Below, one piece after another: positions 22,451-34,949 of a stretch of DNA of 64,000 bases; position 1 is the first letter of the stretch; the number at the start of each line of letters is the position of its first letter. Position numbers and translations under genes: made by a program. The notes below the pieces were generated by a model that saw only the letters and a program-made list of their open reading frames with translations, was not told the DNA's origin and searched no databases. This DNA comes from Ceratopteris richardii (Eukaryota; Streptophyta; Polypodiopsida; Polypodiales; Pteridaceae), in assembly GCA_020310875.1 (NCBI GenBank), contig CM035407.1:220742496-220806495 (forward strand), read 5' to 3'.

Positions 22451-24720
22451 CACAAAATAAAGAAACGGAGACTGAAAGAAATAATGCTTGTGAATATGAC
22501 CACATTACTGCTACTGTTTTCATTTTGGATATGATATTCTACATGTAATAACACCATGACTTTGGGTGTAAAGGTATAATGAGATGTGAGGATATTAAAC
22601 ACATATGTTAATGCTGTTGTGTCCCTTTGACTTACTGTGTGAATTCATAACTTCTATCTAGTTTTTCTTTTGTCACGAAACACACATAAATTAACACCTC
22701 CATGCTGTGTAAAATATGTACACATATTCAATCGTTCCAGGATCCATGTACTAAATGTCACATCATTCAGGATTCATGTACCAAATGTTACTGTGTGTGT
22801 GTGATGAGAGAGAGAGAGAGATTAGAGATTCAACTCTAAAAAGGAAATCTTCAGAACTTCGCTACATCAGTTGAAAGCCGGCCCTAGATTCTAGAAGCAT
22901 CCTTGTGTCTGTTGTAAGGATAAATAGTTACTTTCTTGTTCATTACATGTATCATTTCTTATTGATTACCATAATATGATCATAAGAATGCATCAGGAGG
23001 CAAGCTGCTGTTATCTCCCCTCCTCTATGCATACCTAACCAACACCAACATCTTAAAAAATGCATATGGAATTAAACATGCACTATAGAATTCAATACAA
23101 TGGTTATCTAGTACTGTATAAATTGAAGGTTCTCGAAACCGGTAGGTAAAAGGTTGCACGAACACATGTTTTATACCAAAAGACTGTGCACTGCATTGGG
23201 TTTCTTAGGATGATAGAGTCCTAGAATCTCTTTGTAGGAACTCCCATGGACATCATGGCCTCGAGCTTTGACTGGTCGTGAATGACATGTGAAGGCTTCT
23301 CATACATTACTAGTTGGTTTTCTCTTTGATCTTGTTTCTGTAAGAACCTATTATTGTAGCTTGTACTTTGTAATTGTCTGCGTGCATGTTTCTTCACCTT
23401 CCGTGAACATATTTGCGCATGTACTGCAAAATGAGTCTATTCATTCTGGTCTAAGTCTCAACAACTCTTACATTACATGATCATTGTGCGGCTTTTAGAT
23501 AGAACGTAAACTTTATTAGAACCCATCACTGCTTTTCTTATTCTGTAGAGCTCCAAGCCTTCATATGACCATAGTAATCCCACAATGTTCCTTTTGGATC
23601 TGATATTCTACACGTAGCAGAAGCATGACTTTGGTGTAAAGGCATACCGAGATCTCAAGAAAGTCAACTCCCACGTTGATGTTATTGTGTATGTCTTACA
23701 TTGTCGGCAGATATTTCCTTGTGAACTCATCGCTGCTGTCGAATGTTTCTTTTTCCCTACAAATACTCATAAAAATAAAGCCTCCATATTGTAAAAATAT
23801 ACATAACGTTTTAATGATTCCAAGAAAATAGGGATCACATCCCCTCAGCATCACATCATTCAGGATCCCTACACCGTATGTTAGTTCTGTCTTGAATGAG
23901 CCTTACCATGGATACTTATAGTTGGTTCTCATAAAGATATCACGAGAGGACGAGATCTTCACACTTCTAACACAAGTACCCTACTCATTTCTAAAAAAGG
24001 TACTTTACTCTTTGCTTTATTTTAACCCAAAGTACTTCTCAACAACAAGTTTCCTCATTGCGGTCCCTTGTAGCAAGCAAAGCTCCAGCTTTCTGACTTT
24101 ATTATAGTAACACTTTTCTCAAACTGTACCAGAGAATTCTACACCTCTCAATAAGTTTCTAGAGACCTTGCAATATCTGTGGTTCTGAATGTCTTTCAAA
24201 AGTAGTGCTCCAAAAGCAAGATATCTTTGCAATAAAAGCCTGTCGGATTACAAGAGGAAAAACATGATGTAGGATGATTCCCTGTTCTGTCAGTCAGCCA
24301 ATGCTTGATCCGTATAATATCAGCGAGCATGTGAAAAATCCTATCTGTCTTGTTTCCATATAATTCAACCCATCTTGAATTTGGAATATATTAACTACGC
24401 TCTTCAAAGCATTCGAGATCTATTAAGAGAAAAGGTGGAACATAAGCTTGTGCAAGTTCTGTGTAAAACGTCTTCATGGAATATGATTCATAAGTTCGTT
24501 GGAGTTGATTGTCTAGTATTATTACAAAGATCATCATGTGTGTAAACAGGGCCTCAGTGTGGAACTATGGATCAAGTTTCCTGGATTAATATTCTATTTG
24601 TTTACTCAACTTGCAGCAAGTCAAGAAAAAAATTACAAAGTACAGAGAGCTGAAACGGATACAAAGAGTGTTAATGAACGTGTCATCCACTCCATAGCAG
24701 ATCCATTCCCTTTTCAGCTT
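22451..24720. repeat. Dispersed repeat copies with GT/GA microsatellite
   Basis: Includes 22500-22860, which matches 25440-25790, and 22890-24450, which matches the order of blocks in 17690-18700 (gcatccttgtgt, catcagga(g/a)gcaag, actgcaaaatgagtctatt, gatctgatattctacacgta, gatacttata, aagtactt). A GT then GA microsatellite lies at about 22790-22822. No gene is supported. Confidence 0.55.
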
Positions 24721-24789
24721 GTCACATTTGATAAGAGGGATCATCGAGAATTTAAAGGGTGAACACTCTTATTACTCTTCATTCTTTTG

Positions 24790-25400
24790 AATAATAGAGT
24801 AAGAGACCTCACAAGTGAAGTTTACCATAGATCACTACTTCCACATCTTCCACAGAGCTTCACTCATGATTGAATTTGAACGTCCTCCGTTGAGCAGCCC
24901 ATCCCTTCACCCAAGCCAGCTTGAGAGTTCCTTTCATCGAAAGCCGAATTTGGTTATTTTTTTATACTCAGAAAATAGATGTTCAACGATTGCCTTTCGA
25001 AAAGTAGCTTATGGTTCTAAATGCCCCACAAAAGTAGTCGAGAATCTCATTATCTCAAATGGGAGCATAAGGGAGAGACTTCAGATTATGCGGAATTCTT
25101 AAGGAAGAGACTCTCGAGACGATCACCATGCAATCCTGCCTCTTGGGAGGAACGGACGTCAAGAACCCCCAGAAGTTGAGTAACGTGCTAGTGCTCTAAA
25201 TATCGATAACTTCGAGAATCACATTATCTGAAATGGGAGCATCAAGGAAAGACTTCAGATTATGTGGAATTCTCAAGGAAGAGACTCTCGAGATGATCAC
25301 CATCCAAGCCCACCTCGCAGTTAGGGAGATCCCAAACCTCTGTGATTCTTGTCGTTGAATCCCCAATATACGTAATTCACACAACACAAAGGCATAGACA
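24790..25400 (-). pseudogene. LINE fragments, including a duplicated endonuclease-RT linker
   Basis: The reverse strand shows three LINE pieces. At 24790-24945 is a C-terminal scrap (as at 4990-5210). At 25022-25125 and again at 25196-25312 is a ~105-bp segment encoding ISRVSSLRIPHNLKSFLDAPISDNVILEVI, matching ISRVSPHRIPLNLHSLLHAS in the LINE at about 47600. At 25318-25400 is a further C-terminal scrap (CELRILGIQRQESQ). The two linker copies differ at several positions, so the duplication is not recent. Confidence 0.68.
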
Positions 25401-25770
25401 CTGAAAGACAATAATGCTTGTGAATATGACCACACTACTGTTTTCATTTTGGATATGATATTCTACACGTAATAAAACCATGACTTATGGTGTAAAGGTA
25501 TAATGAGATGTGAGGATATTAAAAAAATATGTTAACGCTGTTGTGGCCCTTTGACTTACCCAGCCATTCTATCCGAGTGAATTTATAACTCGTATCTAGT
25601 TTTCCTTTTCTCACAAAAGACGCATAAATTAACACCTCCATGCTGTATAAAATATATACAAATATTCAATTGTTCCAGAAAATTACGGATGATATCCCCT
25701 TTGCATCACATCATTCACGATCCATGTACCAAATGCTACTCTGTGTGTGTGTGTGGAGAGAGAGAGAGAA
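25401..25770. repeat. Dispersed repeat copy ending in GT/GA microsatellite
   Basis: It matches 22500-22822 and ends with (GT)n(GA)n at 25741-25769. Gypsy gag coding sequence begins directly after the microsatellite, which marks the left break of the decayed gypsy element. Confidence 0.7.
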
Positions 25771-27448
25771 CTCGCCAAACAAGTGGCATTGTTTTTAGAT
25801 GGCTTACTAAGCACCAAGTTAAGATCATATGTGTACTTGAAAGAGCCTAGATCCATAGAAGAGTGTGTGGATGTGCATAGACATAGAAGAAAACTTGGGT
25901 GAAGAGTTAGAATTGTCGAAACTCTGTAAGGATTCTAACAGTTCTACTAGTCACACCTCCAGAACCTCCACAGAGATAGATGAGATAGTTGAACAAGTTG
26001 CCAAGAAGCTAGGAGCTCAAAATAGACAAACACCAAGCCTCACCTCATTGAAGCGATGTTATACTTGTGGAGGCGAACACATGGCTAATGTATGCCCATT
26101 GCAAGACCAGAATATGAGAGGAATGAGTGTGCCATATTGCTCTGTTGAGAGAAAATACACGAACCACATGGCTCAAGATTGTCCATACAATAGGCAGGTT
26201 GTCAGACAAATGTATCAACAACCTTATCAATAGGGTAGGTACCAAAACCAATACCAATAGCCGTATTACAGGCCACCACAGCAATATCAAACTTAGTACC
26301 AACAACAATATCAGGTGCCAAATAGGCCACAACCGATCCCAGGAAGCCAACCACCAACTCCTGCTAACGTGATTCCAGTTAAGTATGCAACGGTAGAGGA
26401 GAACCCGAATAGAGCATTGGCACCAATGACCCCAATAGTCTCAGAAAATGACCCTCATGCTCAAAGATCGGACTACGCCCATGAAGATAGTCCACGAGCT
26501 TATTACATAGAGTCACTAGAGAATAGTGAGATCAACTCGAATCAATATGAGGCATCACCTATGGAACAAAATTCGGAGCCACAATACTCCAATGTCATGT
26601 ATACAAATCCAAACCCAAGGCCCCAGTTGAGACAAGTAAGACCACAAGCCCCTAGAGAACCATGTTTTAGATGTCAGGGCGACCATTTCATTCGTGAATG
26701 TCCCCACTCATCAACTCCAGGACAAGGAGAGAACATCACAATACAAGGTTTTTGTCCTGAGTGCGTCAAAGAACATCTCCCTAGAGATTGTCCAAGGAAC
26801 CCCTCTAGTGCATCCAAGGTTACATCGATAAATGTGGTAGGTTTAGTAGTGGATTCAAGCTCAAATAGTAGTAGCGTGACTCCTATACAGGTAGTTACTA
26901 GGGCGCAAGCCTTAAAGCAAGATAAGCTAGCTGAACAATCACGGTCAAGTGAATCAAGAGAGCCTAGTAAGAGGAAAACAAGTACATGGAAGGATACTAG
27001 AGAGAAGGTCAATCGTAAGTGGAATAGAAAGCTATTTGAACTTGAAGAAAGCCTCAAAGATGTAAAAAGCAAAATAGAAGATATCACCTCTAAAAATCCC
27101 TCACATGCCAAAACTCCATCCACTCCACGTCATCCCACCCCACCACCCATTGTAAATAAACCACAACCAGGGTCTGTTCTTGCAGATCCAACCCTAGAAG
27201 GCTTGGACATGATGTTCAAGGCCTACCAGGCTCGACTTCAAGAAGGGCCAACAGCTGTAAACCTAGACAAGAGTTACACTAGAGCAGATTTAGAGATTGA
27301 ACAGATAAAAATGTGCATGAAAATGGTAGAGCTAGCTCAAGCTATGCTTCAGACCAACCAATTATTCAATCAGACAAATTCAATCAAACCGGGTTTGCAC
27401 TTCCAAGGCTTACTAGACAGATTAGACCAGTTGGTAAACAAGCCATAA
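25771..27448 (+). pseudogene. Gypsy gag relic, copy B, 5' truncated
   Basis: Reading starts inside gag, at the point equivalent to residue ~307 of the intact protein at 53912 (LAKQVALFLDGLLSTKLRSYVY against MAKQVSLFIEGLRSAQLRTLVY). Zinc knuckles follow in the same order: CYTCGGEHMANVC, a CSVERKYTNHMAQDC motif, CFRCQGDHFIREC and CPECVKEHLPRDC. Three have C-x2-C-x3-H-x4-C spacing, one residue shorter than the common knuckle. In-frame stops (first at 26231-26233) and a shift divide it; the 26315-27448 frame is open for 377 codons. Gag would package element RNA. The N-terminal gag, leader and 5' LTR are absent. Confidence 0.88.
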
Positions 27449-28411
27449 GATTCTTTACCTCCACAGGCTCAATCCGTTATCGAAAGAGAAAGCTCACCAC
27501 CAATGGAAGGTTATGTTCCTGATTGCATAGATAATGGAGCATCTCTTTCCATTCAACAATACTCTCAAGAGTTTTTGTAGGAAATACAAGAAGAAAAATG
27601 GGTGAAGGAGAAGGGTAATCCCCCTCCTATTCCTAACATTGATGACCTTCATGATCGATTTCCCCAAGACATTCCATCTATTTATGGAGACCAGGTAGAG
27701 CAACAAGAAGACAAAATATTAGATTTTGAATCTAATTCTTTACAAGAATTGCCACAATTCACAGGCCCATGGGAATCTGAATCTCTTCATATCAGAGCTC
27801 CCACAATATTAATAAGACATGAAGACTCAGTGGTTCCAAGGAACATTGATGTCTTGAAGAACACTAAGGTTCAATGTCATCTCACCATATAAAAGTTGCT
27901 CAAACTAAAACCAAAGCTATGGAAGCATGTGGGGAATTAGGTTCCCGAACTCGATTCGAATGTGTCGAAAGAAGGCTCTATGCAGAAAGTACCAAAGATA
28001 CCTCTAGAAAAAATAGGAGACATGAGTGAAGGTGAAGAAGGTAATACTTATCTTCCAATAACCTACCAAGTTTACACAACCAAATCTATCTTAGATTCAA
28101 GTGCTGGTGTTGCGATTGCGACCACCTCCTTGTGGAAGCAATGGGGCAAAGTCGCATTAAGACCCACTAGAATGAAGCTTCAAATGTCTTATGGCCATAT
28201 TGAAAGACCTCTAGGATTGCTAGAAGGTATAACTCTAACCACTTGTGGAGTAAAGTTTGGACACACCTTTGCTATATGTGACTTTGGGAAAAATAATGTC
28301 TATTATATGATCCTAGGAAGAACCTTCCTAGGACAACTGCAAATAGTACAGGATTGGGGAACCAACTCCTTGTACCTGCAGCACTTAGGGGCACAACCAA
28401 AGTCAATCTAA
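27449..28411 (+). pseudogene. Gypsy first protease relic, copy B
   Basis: After a damaged linker (27449-27960), the 27962-28411 frame holds the protease in the normal gypsy place before RT. It has SILDSSAGVAIATTSLWKQWG, RPTRMKLQMSYGHIERPLG and YYMILGRTFLGQLQIVQDW. The catalytic loop reads D-S-S where D-S-G is expected, so it is probably inactive. Equivalent residues in the intact protein are 860-990. This is the conventional protease; the same element also has the second one at 32430-32825. Confidence 0.85.
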
Positions 28412-30540
28412 AGGATTATACATTTATAGATGTACCACCCCTATAGTGGAATCCTATCCACAAGCCACAAGAGGATTCAATCTCTTTGCATTCTAAAGGT
28501 TCTTCTGATCCATCGTGGATGCATGAAGATACTCATTTGTGGATGTGCAAAGTCGCACAGGAAGACGAAAGGTGATTAAAAGTAAGAGAAGAAGGAACGT
28601 CGCCATGAGATAGAACAATTAGAGACCTAGCCTACACATCGATGATCTTTCTAGATGAGGAATTTGAGCCTCATGGCTAGCTAGAAATCTTAGCCACCAT
28701 GGACATTGTTATCAATGAGGAAGAGTGGACACCTCATTGTGATGAGGAAGGTTATGATATCTCAGTGTTCATGTGTCAGCCCGTGCTAGAAGAGTGTGAC
28801 CCTAGTGAAGTCATAAAAGAGGAAGAGAATGACGATGATCTAGAGTCCATTCTGATGGATAGTTGCTTTAACTCAGAAAAGCACTATTTAGAAGATGTAG
28901 GAGTGTTTAACCAAAAAGAAGAAGAACCTCTCACAAGCATTAAAACGGTAAATTCAAAGGAAGGAAGTGAAGGTAGTCAAAAGAAAAAGAAAAGAAAAGC
29001 AGTGAAACATGAAGAGGAGGAATCATTGTTCGAGGTACCAAAAAATTTCAAGAACTATGAAGTTGAAGATCAAAAAATTTTGGTACAAATGCCTACGAGA
29101 GAGGCCATCATAGGAGAAGCATATGATAATAAAGAGAAGACCAAAAAAATTGTAGTAACCATTGAAGAGAACAAAGAACGATGTACGTACATAGGAGATG
29201 ACCTAAGTGCAGAAGAAGAAGCAGAGCTTTTAGCTTTATTAAGGGAGTATAGGGACACATTTGTGTGGAGCTATAGAGATTTAAAGGGGTTAGATCCAAA
29301 AATACGTTCTCATACGATTACCATGATTGCTTAAGCCAAGCCCACCAAACAGAAGCCCTACACATATAATGACACTTATGCTACAAAAAAAAAGCAAAGA
29401 TTGATAGGTTGATTGAAGCTGGATTTATCTATGAGATTGAGCATACTAAGTGGGTGTCCCCCATTGTAGTGATGCCCAAAACGAATGGGAAATTGCGAGT
29501 TTGTATTAACCTTAAAAAAGTTAATGCTACTACAATCAGAGATAGCTATCCGCTTCCAATCATTGAACATTTATTGGAGTGTGTTGTGGGCAAGGAAGTT
29601 TATAGCTTCCTTGATGCATTTTCAGGGTACAACCAAGTAGCCATAGCCCTAAAAGATTAACACAAAACGGCGTTTGCTACATATGGGGAATATTTTCATT
29701 TCTTGTGATGCCATTTGCGCTCACCAATGCTCCTGCAACATTCCAAAGGCTCATGTGTCATGTCTTCAAAGAGTTCTTGTGAAAGAGCTTAGGAGTATAT
29801 GTGGACGATTTATGCGCTCATTCCAAAGAAAGAAGATACCACATCCCTGAGCTCAGACAAATCTTCAACAAGTGTAGAGAATATTGAATGTGTCTAAACC
29901 CAGAAGAGTGTGTGTTCATGGTACGACAAGGTAAAATCTTAGCTCATATTGTTTTGAAGAATGGAATATCCACAGATGAGGACAAAGTAAGAGCTATAGC
30001 GGAGTTGTCGAGGCCAAGGAATGTTAAAGATGTACAAGCCTTTATGGGCCATTGTGGATATTACCGTAGCTTTATCCACATGTATGCTATCATAGCTAAA
30101 CCTCTTTATGCTCTATTGAAAAACTTTGAGTGGAGCGACGAATGTGAAAATTCCTTCAATAAACTAAAGAGACGTTTGTGCACAGCACCAATACTAACCA
30201 CCCTTGATTGGAATAAGCCATTTCATGTCCATGTAGATGCATCCAATCATGCATTAGGATGTGTGCTAGCACAACCCACAGGTGAAGGAAATTTAGATTT
30301 GCCGATAGCATATGCAATTAGGCAGCTGAACGCATGTGAATGAAACTATACCACAACCGAGTGAGAAGGCTTGGGCATGGTATATGTCGTGAAGAAGTTT
30401 AGACACTATTTATTGGCCAATAAGTTCAAGTTTTTCACTGATCACCAAGCTTTATTATATTTGGTCAATAAGCCTTGCAATATTTGAGGCTTACTAAGAT
30501 TGTTCCTCTTAGTAATGGAATATAACTTTGAAGTTGTTGT
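28412..30540 (+). pseudogene. Gypsy reverse transcriptase and RNase H relic, copy B
   Basis: An acidic linker (28699-29050) leads into NFKNYEVEDQKIL and KDLKGLDPKI (29250-29310). RT then follows: GFIYEIEHTKWVSPIVVMPKTNGKLRVCINLKKVN (29420-29520), [15 protein letters not shown] (catalytic Asp), [15 protein letters not shown] in a damaged frame, and VYVDDLCAHSKE with intact YVDD at about 29799-29830. RNase H has HVHVDASNHALGCVLAQP at 30220-30275 and FKFFTDHQALLYLVNKPC near 30425-30480. There are stops at 29332-29334 and 29658-29660, a shift near an A9 run at 29385-29393, and more stops between 29690 and 30540. Confidence 0.9.
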
Positions 30541-31316
30541 TAGGAAAGGTAGGACCCACCTCAAGGCAGATCACCTTTCTCACATCACTTCAGGAGAGTC
30601 ACCGCAAGGATCTGATGAACTACCTGATGCTTATCTGTTCAATTTAGAAGTTGTTCCTAAATGGGCAAATAAGTTGGTACCTATCCTAACCTTCGGACCT
30701 GCAAATAAGAATGTGAAAACGAGCCGAGAGGAAATTGTACAATCACAAAACTATCAAATATTGGCAGACAGTATGTACAAACAAGATACAGAGGGTGTAT
30801 TAGGTTGTTGTGTGGTGGACAATGAACATAATAGTTAGTTGCAACAAGCCCATGAAGGATTGCTAGGAAATCACTACTCTAAACAACAAACATTTCAAAA
30901 TCTAAAATGTTTAGGAGTGTATTGGCCTAGTATGGACAAAGAAATACATGAGTGGGTTAAGAATTGATTAATGTACAAAGAGAGATCCCCAGTGGAGCAT
31001 GCTACCCTTTATCATGTGTCTTTAATTCTAGATTGGAGTGCTCCATTGGTAGAATATATGAAATCAAGAACACCACCCAATGAGGCTAGTCTAACAAGAA
31101 AATGGAGCATGGAGCAAGAGACTCAAGACTACGCCTTAGTAGGACACAACCTATATCAAAGAGGCAAAGATGGTTACTTAAGATTGTGCATTCACGAATC
31201 AGATTATTTGAAAATTTTAGAAATTGCACACTGTGGTGTTGCAGGTGGACACTTTGGTCCTGATCGAGTAATTTAAGACTATTCTATTTTCAGGACTTTG
31301 GTGGCCCACTCTTCAT
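30541..31316 (+). pseudogene. Duplicated H2C2 modules of gypsy integrase, copy B
   Basis: This is the counterpart of 4-782 and the left part of the duplicated block. Two H2C2 modules are visible: AHEGLLGNH near 30847-30873, and EIAHCGVAGGHF near 31225-31255. The TGA that replaces the first zinc-binding Cys (30965-30967) and the frameshift near 31275 are shared with copy A. Copy B has its own extra stop, TAG at 30836-30838, where copy A reads Trp. Confidence 0.8.
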
Positions 31317-32129
31317 ATGGATGCACATACCTATGTGAAGAAACGTGACACATGTCAATGTACACAATATCCGATCAGAAAAGACGAGATGCCTTTGAGA
31401 CCAATGATGGGAGGACGTGCATTTTCAAAGTGGGGCATAGACTTTGTAGGTCCTATCAACCCCCCAGCTAAAAAATCCCATGCAAAATACATTATTGTAG
31501 CCACATATTACCTTACAAAGTGGATAGAAGTAAAAGCCATGATAAAGAATGATGCTCAAACAATTGCTAAGTTCTTATTTGAGAACGTGTTCACTAGATA
31601 TGGGATACCAATAGAGTTAGTAAGTGATAGAGGTACCCACTTCTTGAACGAAGTTATTGAAAACCTTCTCCAAGAATTCTTGGTGATACATAAGAAGTCT
31701 ACCCCCTATCATCCACAAACTAGCGGTCAAGCCGAGAGCACAAATGATATCCTATGTAATGTATTGACAAAATTGGTAAACCATAAACACTCTGATTGGG
31801 ATAAACAACTTCATCATGTTGTTTGGGCTTACCGAGTTGCCTATAAAACGGTACTCAATGCCACCCCATTTCAGATGTTCTTTGGACAAAATGCTATGCT
31901 ACCATTAGATTTCTTAATCCTATCTTTACAAGTAGCACAAGAGTATGAGTGGAATGGACACGATTTGTCCTCTAGGGTCTTTGATCTAGAACGCTTAGGT
32001 GAGATGAGGCTACGAGAAGCAATAGGCATCTATGCTGCAAAGAAAAGACAAAAGGCTTATTTTTATGCACACATCAAGGATAAAGGATTGAAAGAGGGAG
32101 ACCTAGTGTTGGTTTATGCACTAAAGTAG
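31317..32129 (+). pseudogene. Gypsy integrase core relic, copy B
   Basis: The 270-codon open frame keeps WGIDFVGP, LVSDRGTHFLN and YHPQTSGQAEST (D, D and E of the catalytic triad) and continues through VLTKLVNHKHSDWDKQLHHVVWAYR and VFDLERLGEMRLREA. It is more complete than copy A, which has lost a base near 1225 and has a TGA at 1550. It ends at a copy-specific TAG (32127-32129), where copy A has TAT. Confidence 0.9.
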
Positions 32130-32141
32130 CATGCTCATAAA

Positions 32142-32825
32142 TTGGAAAAAAGAGGATATGGACCTATGATCATTAATAGAATTTCCACTAGTGGTGCGGT
32201 TCAATTGGCCATGCTAGAAGGTGACATCTTGCCAAACCATATTAGTGGTTCTCAAGTGAAGCTATATCAAGAACCTCTTACAGAGGATATGCTAAGGAGA
32301 CTCAACACTGCTAAGAAGCGAAAAGAAGAAGAGATAAGGGTTAGAGAACAAGCACAAGCAGAGGCCAGAGAGCACATTAGGAAAAATAAGCTAAGGCTAC
32401 TATGCCTAGATGTCAATCGTGAAGCCCTAGGATACCACATGGCCATGTGCCAAACTTCAGGTGCAATTGCTTCTCGAATAATTGACCGACATCCCTTTGT
32501 GACCTTAGAGGTAGGACATGGAGAGAATGTACAGACTATAAGAGTGTTGATTGACACGGGTGCAGCAACTAGTGTGGTTAAATTTTCTTACTGCCAAGAT
32601 CTGCAATTGAACATCAATCCAATAGAAGCCTATCTCATAGGATTGGGAGGTGTGGAAACCCCTTGTTTGGGTGAGGTTGAGCTTCCCATATACTTTCAAG
32701 ATATCCCAATGAAAGTCAAAATGCTAGTGTGTCAAGATGAGGACCTTACAGAACCTCTTGTGTTGGGACAAGATTGGATTTATGACCATGCAGTCAAATT
32801 AAACCTAAGAAGTGGACTTCTCTAA
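32142..32825 (+). pseudogene. Integrase C-terminus plus second aspartic-protease domain, copy B
   Basis: The frame starts with the GPY/F-like C-terminal module of integrase (RGYGPMIINRISTSGAVQLAML, ISGSQVKLYQEPL), followed by a charged helical linker (RKEEEIRVREQAQAEAREHI). It ends with a retropepsin-like domain: VLIDTGAATSVVKF (catalytic D-T-G at 32553-32561), GLGGVETPCLGEVELPIYF, and PLVLGQDWIYDHAVKLNL with the second conserved Gly. Frame, order and spacing match residues 2218-2425 of the intact protein. The D-T-G loop is unchanged here, whereas copy A has D-T-S. This is the clearest decayed witness that a protease-like domain lies after integrase in this lineage. Confidence 0.82.
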
Positions 32826-33516
32826 GTATGGGTACATGACCAATGTGTTACAATAGAATTAGAGAATTGCATGCTCACAAATCCAAGTGTCACACATTCT
32901 CTTAGTTCCTCTAAGACTAATCTTATAGAAGAAGATGTTGTATGTGTCAAAAGCTCTATGATGTAGAAGGATTCAATCATGGAAGAATAGGCTTGAAGGT
33001 GAGTGGATCTCTCTTCTTCTTCAAAGACTAATGGGGCCATAGTAGTTCCACCACAAAGGCAAGCACACCAGTTCAAGACAACTTCTATATCAAATAGAAA
33101 CACACCATTCAACAAGAAACTACTTCCGATCATGAGGCCATAGGATGAACAAAGAAACTAGGACAAGCTCAACCACAAGGTATCCGACAAGTTTGGGTGC
33201 CAAAGAAATTAGCTGCAGTTCAACAAGGACAATTACAAATATGGGTACCCAAGAAGCTCTTACATACACAACAACCTATTCTCTCCCACATGAGAAAAGT
33301 CTCAACACAGAAGCCAAGGCGAGGCAAGGGTCAAAACCAAACACCAAGACCAAAAGCAGACCAATTCACCTCTTCGACAAGAGTCAGAAGAACGACAACA
33401 ATGGTATGGGTATGGAAGCCAAAAGCACTAGTAGCCCTCGCAAAACCAAAGAACCAACCACATGGGATATAGAATTTAAGAAACCATCTAAAGTGGATCC
33501 CTATAAGGAGGAATGA
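32826..33516 (+). pseudogene. C-terminal tail of gypsy polyprotein, copy B
   Basis: Counterpart of 2291-2981. W-V-P-K motifs (VWVPKKLAAV, IWVPKKLL, MVWVWKPK) are present at 33190-33430, in a frame separated from the protease domain by stops. Confidence 0.55.
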
Positions 33517-34949
33517 TCAGATGTCATCTCAAGGTCCAATGGTCACCTCTAAGTATAGCTTGCATCAACGTCCCCAAGTAACATCAAAAGCCTCGACGAG
33601 CAAAAACCATGTGCTATTGATATAACCTTGTCTTTTGCACCATTCAGGTCATGCACTTCCAAAGTATGCATTAATATAGGGCCACATTACACGGTCGTGC
33701 ATAGACACATTTGCGAATCCTAAGCACATGAGACACATTTGATGTATGTACATTTTTTTATTCATATGAACATCTTTCTTCTTGTTTGGTGACATTTCTC
33801 AAAAAAAAAAGGGGGTGCTTCCCAGGTTTGCTTCATGGACCATGAATGATTCAAGTTGAAGGTGGAACCACTGATTACTGGGCATTTATGAGTTTTGATA
33901 GAAGTGTGTTTTGGCTAGCAGATGATATTATTGCTAGCTTATCTAGTAGATATCAAGAATTCGGCATGAACATGGTATCCATAACTATCGTCTCCCCTTA
34001 CCTTGGTAGGAGGGAAGAGCTAGAAGCTAGGTCTGCAACTTGAGAGATGCTTAACTACTGTATGTATGAGAGCGTCCAAGGAGATATTTGCAAGGGGTAG
34101 TTCTGGTACCTTATAAATCCTTTTACCCAATGTTTTTTGTCAAGGTTTATAAAGAAATTCAATTCCCAGTATTTGGCAAATGTTGCTTTGAAGAGAGGGG
34201 AATCAACCATGCACTCGACAGATCTCATCAGTGCACCATCAAGATGGACATTGATCAACCATGGAAGACATGCCATTGGTCAATCACTATGATGGGAGTA
34301 CAACACGAAGAGCGGAATATTGATCGACCTTTCATGGTAAGAATCCTTTACTTGGGTATCACAATAACACTGATAGATTAGGAAACATCTTCATCAGCGT
34401 ACCCTTAAGCACTTAGCTCAAGACCCAATTTTTTTTTGCACCATCCGTTTTGTAATGCATTCCCCAAGTAAACATGCATAGGGACACATTACAAGGCCAT
34501 GCACAAGGCACATACTTTCTTCAACCCATGCACTAACACACTTACCCATTATGCACTATGGGTTATGAGTACTTGCCATGACTACTATGAACATCATCTT
34601 TTGGGAAGATCTAGAGGACATCATGGGGACCACATCAATACCTAGGAAGCAATTCAAAGCCAATTGTTGCTCCAAATCAACCTTGACAACCTCTTTTGAG
34701 CGACTAGCAATTTTTTGAAGCTCATAACAACACATTCTCGTTGGAATCCTAGGAAGAAGCACATACAAAGGAACTAAGACTTACAATAGCTAGCAGTGAC
34801 AAATGAAGAATCAGACAACTAACCCGGATACAATTGGAATATATATATCTCTTGTTCATACAGGATGGACACTACCTCTCAAAGCACTACATGAAACAAC
34901 CATGACAACAAGGGTATGACAGGGATGACAGACTCGAGGGGGGGAGGAG
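33517..34949 (+). other. Gypsy 3' region and polypurine tract, copy B
   Basis: Counterpart of 2982-4372. The open frame of copy A at 3276 is broken here by about 46 bases at 34033-34078 that copy A lacks; short agag matches flank the difference, as in a microhomology deletion in copy A. A G-rich polypurine tract lies at 34935-34949. Confidence 0.5.
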
